From positions 1-5,760 of the forward strand of contig PNJM01000176.1 in NCBI GenBank assembly GCA_013821865.1: a stretch of 5,760 nt of DNA, given 5' to 3'. Below are positions 4,874-5,760 of the stretch, piece after piece. Each line of letters starts with the position of its first letter. The first letter of the stretch is position 1. A program made the position numbers and the translations under genes. This stretch comes from Rhodocyclaceae bacterium. Lineage in GTDB: Bacteria; Pseudomonadota; Gammaproteobacteria; Burkholderiales; Rhodocyclaceae. A model generated the notes under the pieces. That model had not been told where the DNA came from. It was given only the letters and a program-made list of their open reading frames with translations, and made no database searches.

Positions 4874-5760
4874 TCACTCGTTCCCGAATACCGCTCGCCA
4901 CAGTTCCTTCACGCTCCCGATCTTCTGCGCCACGGCGGCGCGCTCGATGCGGGCGTACCGCGCGTCGTTGAGGCGCAGGCTGTGCTGCAGCTTGCGGTAG
5001 GCGCGGTAGGCGTTGCGCACCCGCTCGGCGAGGTCGGCCGGAATCAGGCCGAGACCGGCGGCGATCCTGAGCAGCGCCAGGTTGCCCAGGTTGCGGGTAA
5101 GCTCCGCGTGCTTGTGCGCGTAGCCGAGCACGAGGAACTGCACGATGAATTCGACGTCGATCAGGCCGCCGCGGTCGTGCTTGAGGTCGAACTGTTCGCT
5201 CTTGTTGGCATGCGTCGCCGCCATCTTCCCGCGCATTTCGGACACCTCGCGCCGCAAGTCGGCCAGATCGCGCTCCTTGCGCAGCACTTCGATGCGGATG
5301 GCCTCGAACTTGCGGCCGATCCCGGCATCGCCCGCCGAGTAGCGGGCGCGCGTGAGGGCCTGGTGCTCCCACACCCAGGCCGATTCCATCTGGTACTTGC
5401 GGAAGGCGTCCACCGAGCTCACCAGCAGGCCGGCCTCGCCATTGGGCCGCAACCTCAGGTCGGTGTGGAACAGGATGCCGGCCGGCGTCGCGCTGGATAT
5501 CCAGGTGTTGATGCGCTGCGCCAGCCGCGCGTAGATCTCCGGCGCCTCCGGTGCGTCATCCTCGAAGAGAAAGATGATGTCCAGGTCCGAGGCGTAGCCC
5601 AGTTCCTTGCCGCCCAGCTTGCCGTAGGCGATGACGGCGAATTTCGGCTCGTCGCGGTGGCGCTTCGCCAGCTTGCGCCAGGCCATGCGGCAGGCCAGGT
5701 CGATCATGATGTCGGCCAGCTCCGAGAGATGGTCCGACAGCTTCTCCAGCGGGAGCAGGC
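4874..5760 (-). CDS. glnE: Glutamine synthetase adenylyltransferase, C-terminal part (runs off right edge)
   Basis: GlnE adenylylates and deadenylylates glutamine synthetase in response to PII and glutamine, tuning nitrogen assimilation. The window holds the last 294 residues of a protein usually about 900 or more long. The frame stays open to the right edge (LLPLEKLSDHLSELADIM precedes the first visible Met at 5707), so that Met is not the start. The nucleotidyltransferase core reads YGKLGGKELGYASDLDIIFL, with catalytic-type aspartates encoded at 5587-5585 and 5581-5579 and a third in HTDLRLRP at 5461-5459. WVWEHQALTRAR, the FDLKHDRGGLIDVEFIVQFLVL helix segment and the final helical bundle follow. 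By comparison with E. coli GlnE this is the second (C-terminal) catalytic domain, which performs adenylylation. The TGA at 4876-4874 leaves 7 bases to the convergent aminotransferase stop, with no room for a terminator between them. Confidence 0.96.
   Translation of the reverse strand, partial: LLPLEKLSDHLSELADIMIDLACRMAWRKLAKRHRDEPKFAVIAYGKLGGKELGYASDLDIIFLFEDDAPEAPEIYARLAQRINTWISSATPAGILFHTDLRLRPNGEAGLLVSSVDAFRKYQMESAWVWEHQALTRARYSAGDAGIGRKFEAIRIEVLRKERDLADLRREVSEMRGKMAATHANKSEQFDLKHDRGGLIDVEFIVQFLVLGYAHKHAELTRNLGNLALLRIAAGLGLIPADLAERVRNAYRAYRKLQHSLRLNDARYARIERAAVAQKIGSVKELWRAVFGNE

Overview
The window is GC-rich, densely coded DNA typical of a Proteobacterium, most likely a Betaproteobacterium. 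The evidence is a GlnE-type glutamine synthetase adenylyltransferase, an MtnA/YbdL-type methionine-salvage pair, and a short-form alpha-glucan phosphorylase. No rRNA, tRNA, CRISPR array, transposase or integrase is visible. The exact genus cannot be read from the sequence.

Layout, left to right. (1) 464 to 1, minus strand: the N-terminal part of mtnA (methylthioribose-1-phosphate isomerase), running off the left edge. (2) 465-665: intergenic region with a likely mtnA promoter, one copy of a short direct repeat, and a likely promoter for the next genes. (3) 666-3640, plus strand: a tight three-gene operon. It encodes a secreted DsbA-like thiol oxidoreductase, a small membrane protein with an intramembrane CxxC motif that I cannot assign to a named family, and a 566-residue GT35 alpha-glucan phosphorylase. 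The gaps are 5 and 9 bases. (4) 3641-3708: a probable intrinsic terminator overlapping the glgP stop, and the second repeat copy. (5) 3709-4866, plus strand: a YbdL-type methionine aminotransferase. (6) 5760 to 4874, minus strand: the C-terminal adenylylation domain of glnE, converging on the aminotransferase with a 7-base gap.

How the parts fit. MtnA and a methionine-preferring aminotransferase act early and at the last step of methionine salvage, so (1) and (5) are functionally related and point away from each other. The three-gene operon separates them, and it is bracketed by two same-orientation copies of a 25-base near-identical repeat (506-530 and 3674-3698, two mismatches). The simplest reading is that the roughly 3.1-kb block entered a once short mtnA/aminotransferase intergenic region. 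This is inference and can be tested by comparing relatives.

The most interesting candidate system is the DsbA-like protein plus the CxxC membrane protein. They are translated in tandem and could form a disulfide-exchange pair in which the membrane protein plays a DsbB/VKOR-like role without being a recognisable DsbB or VKOR.
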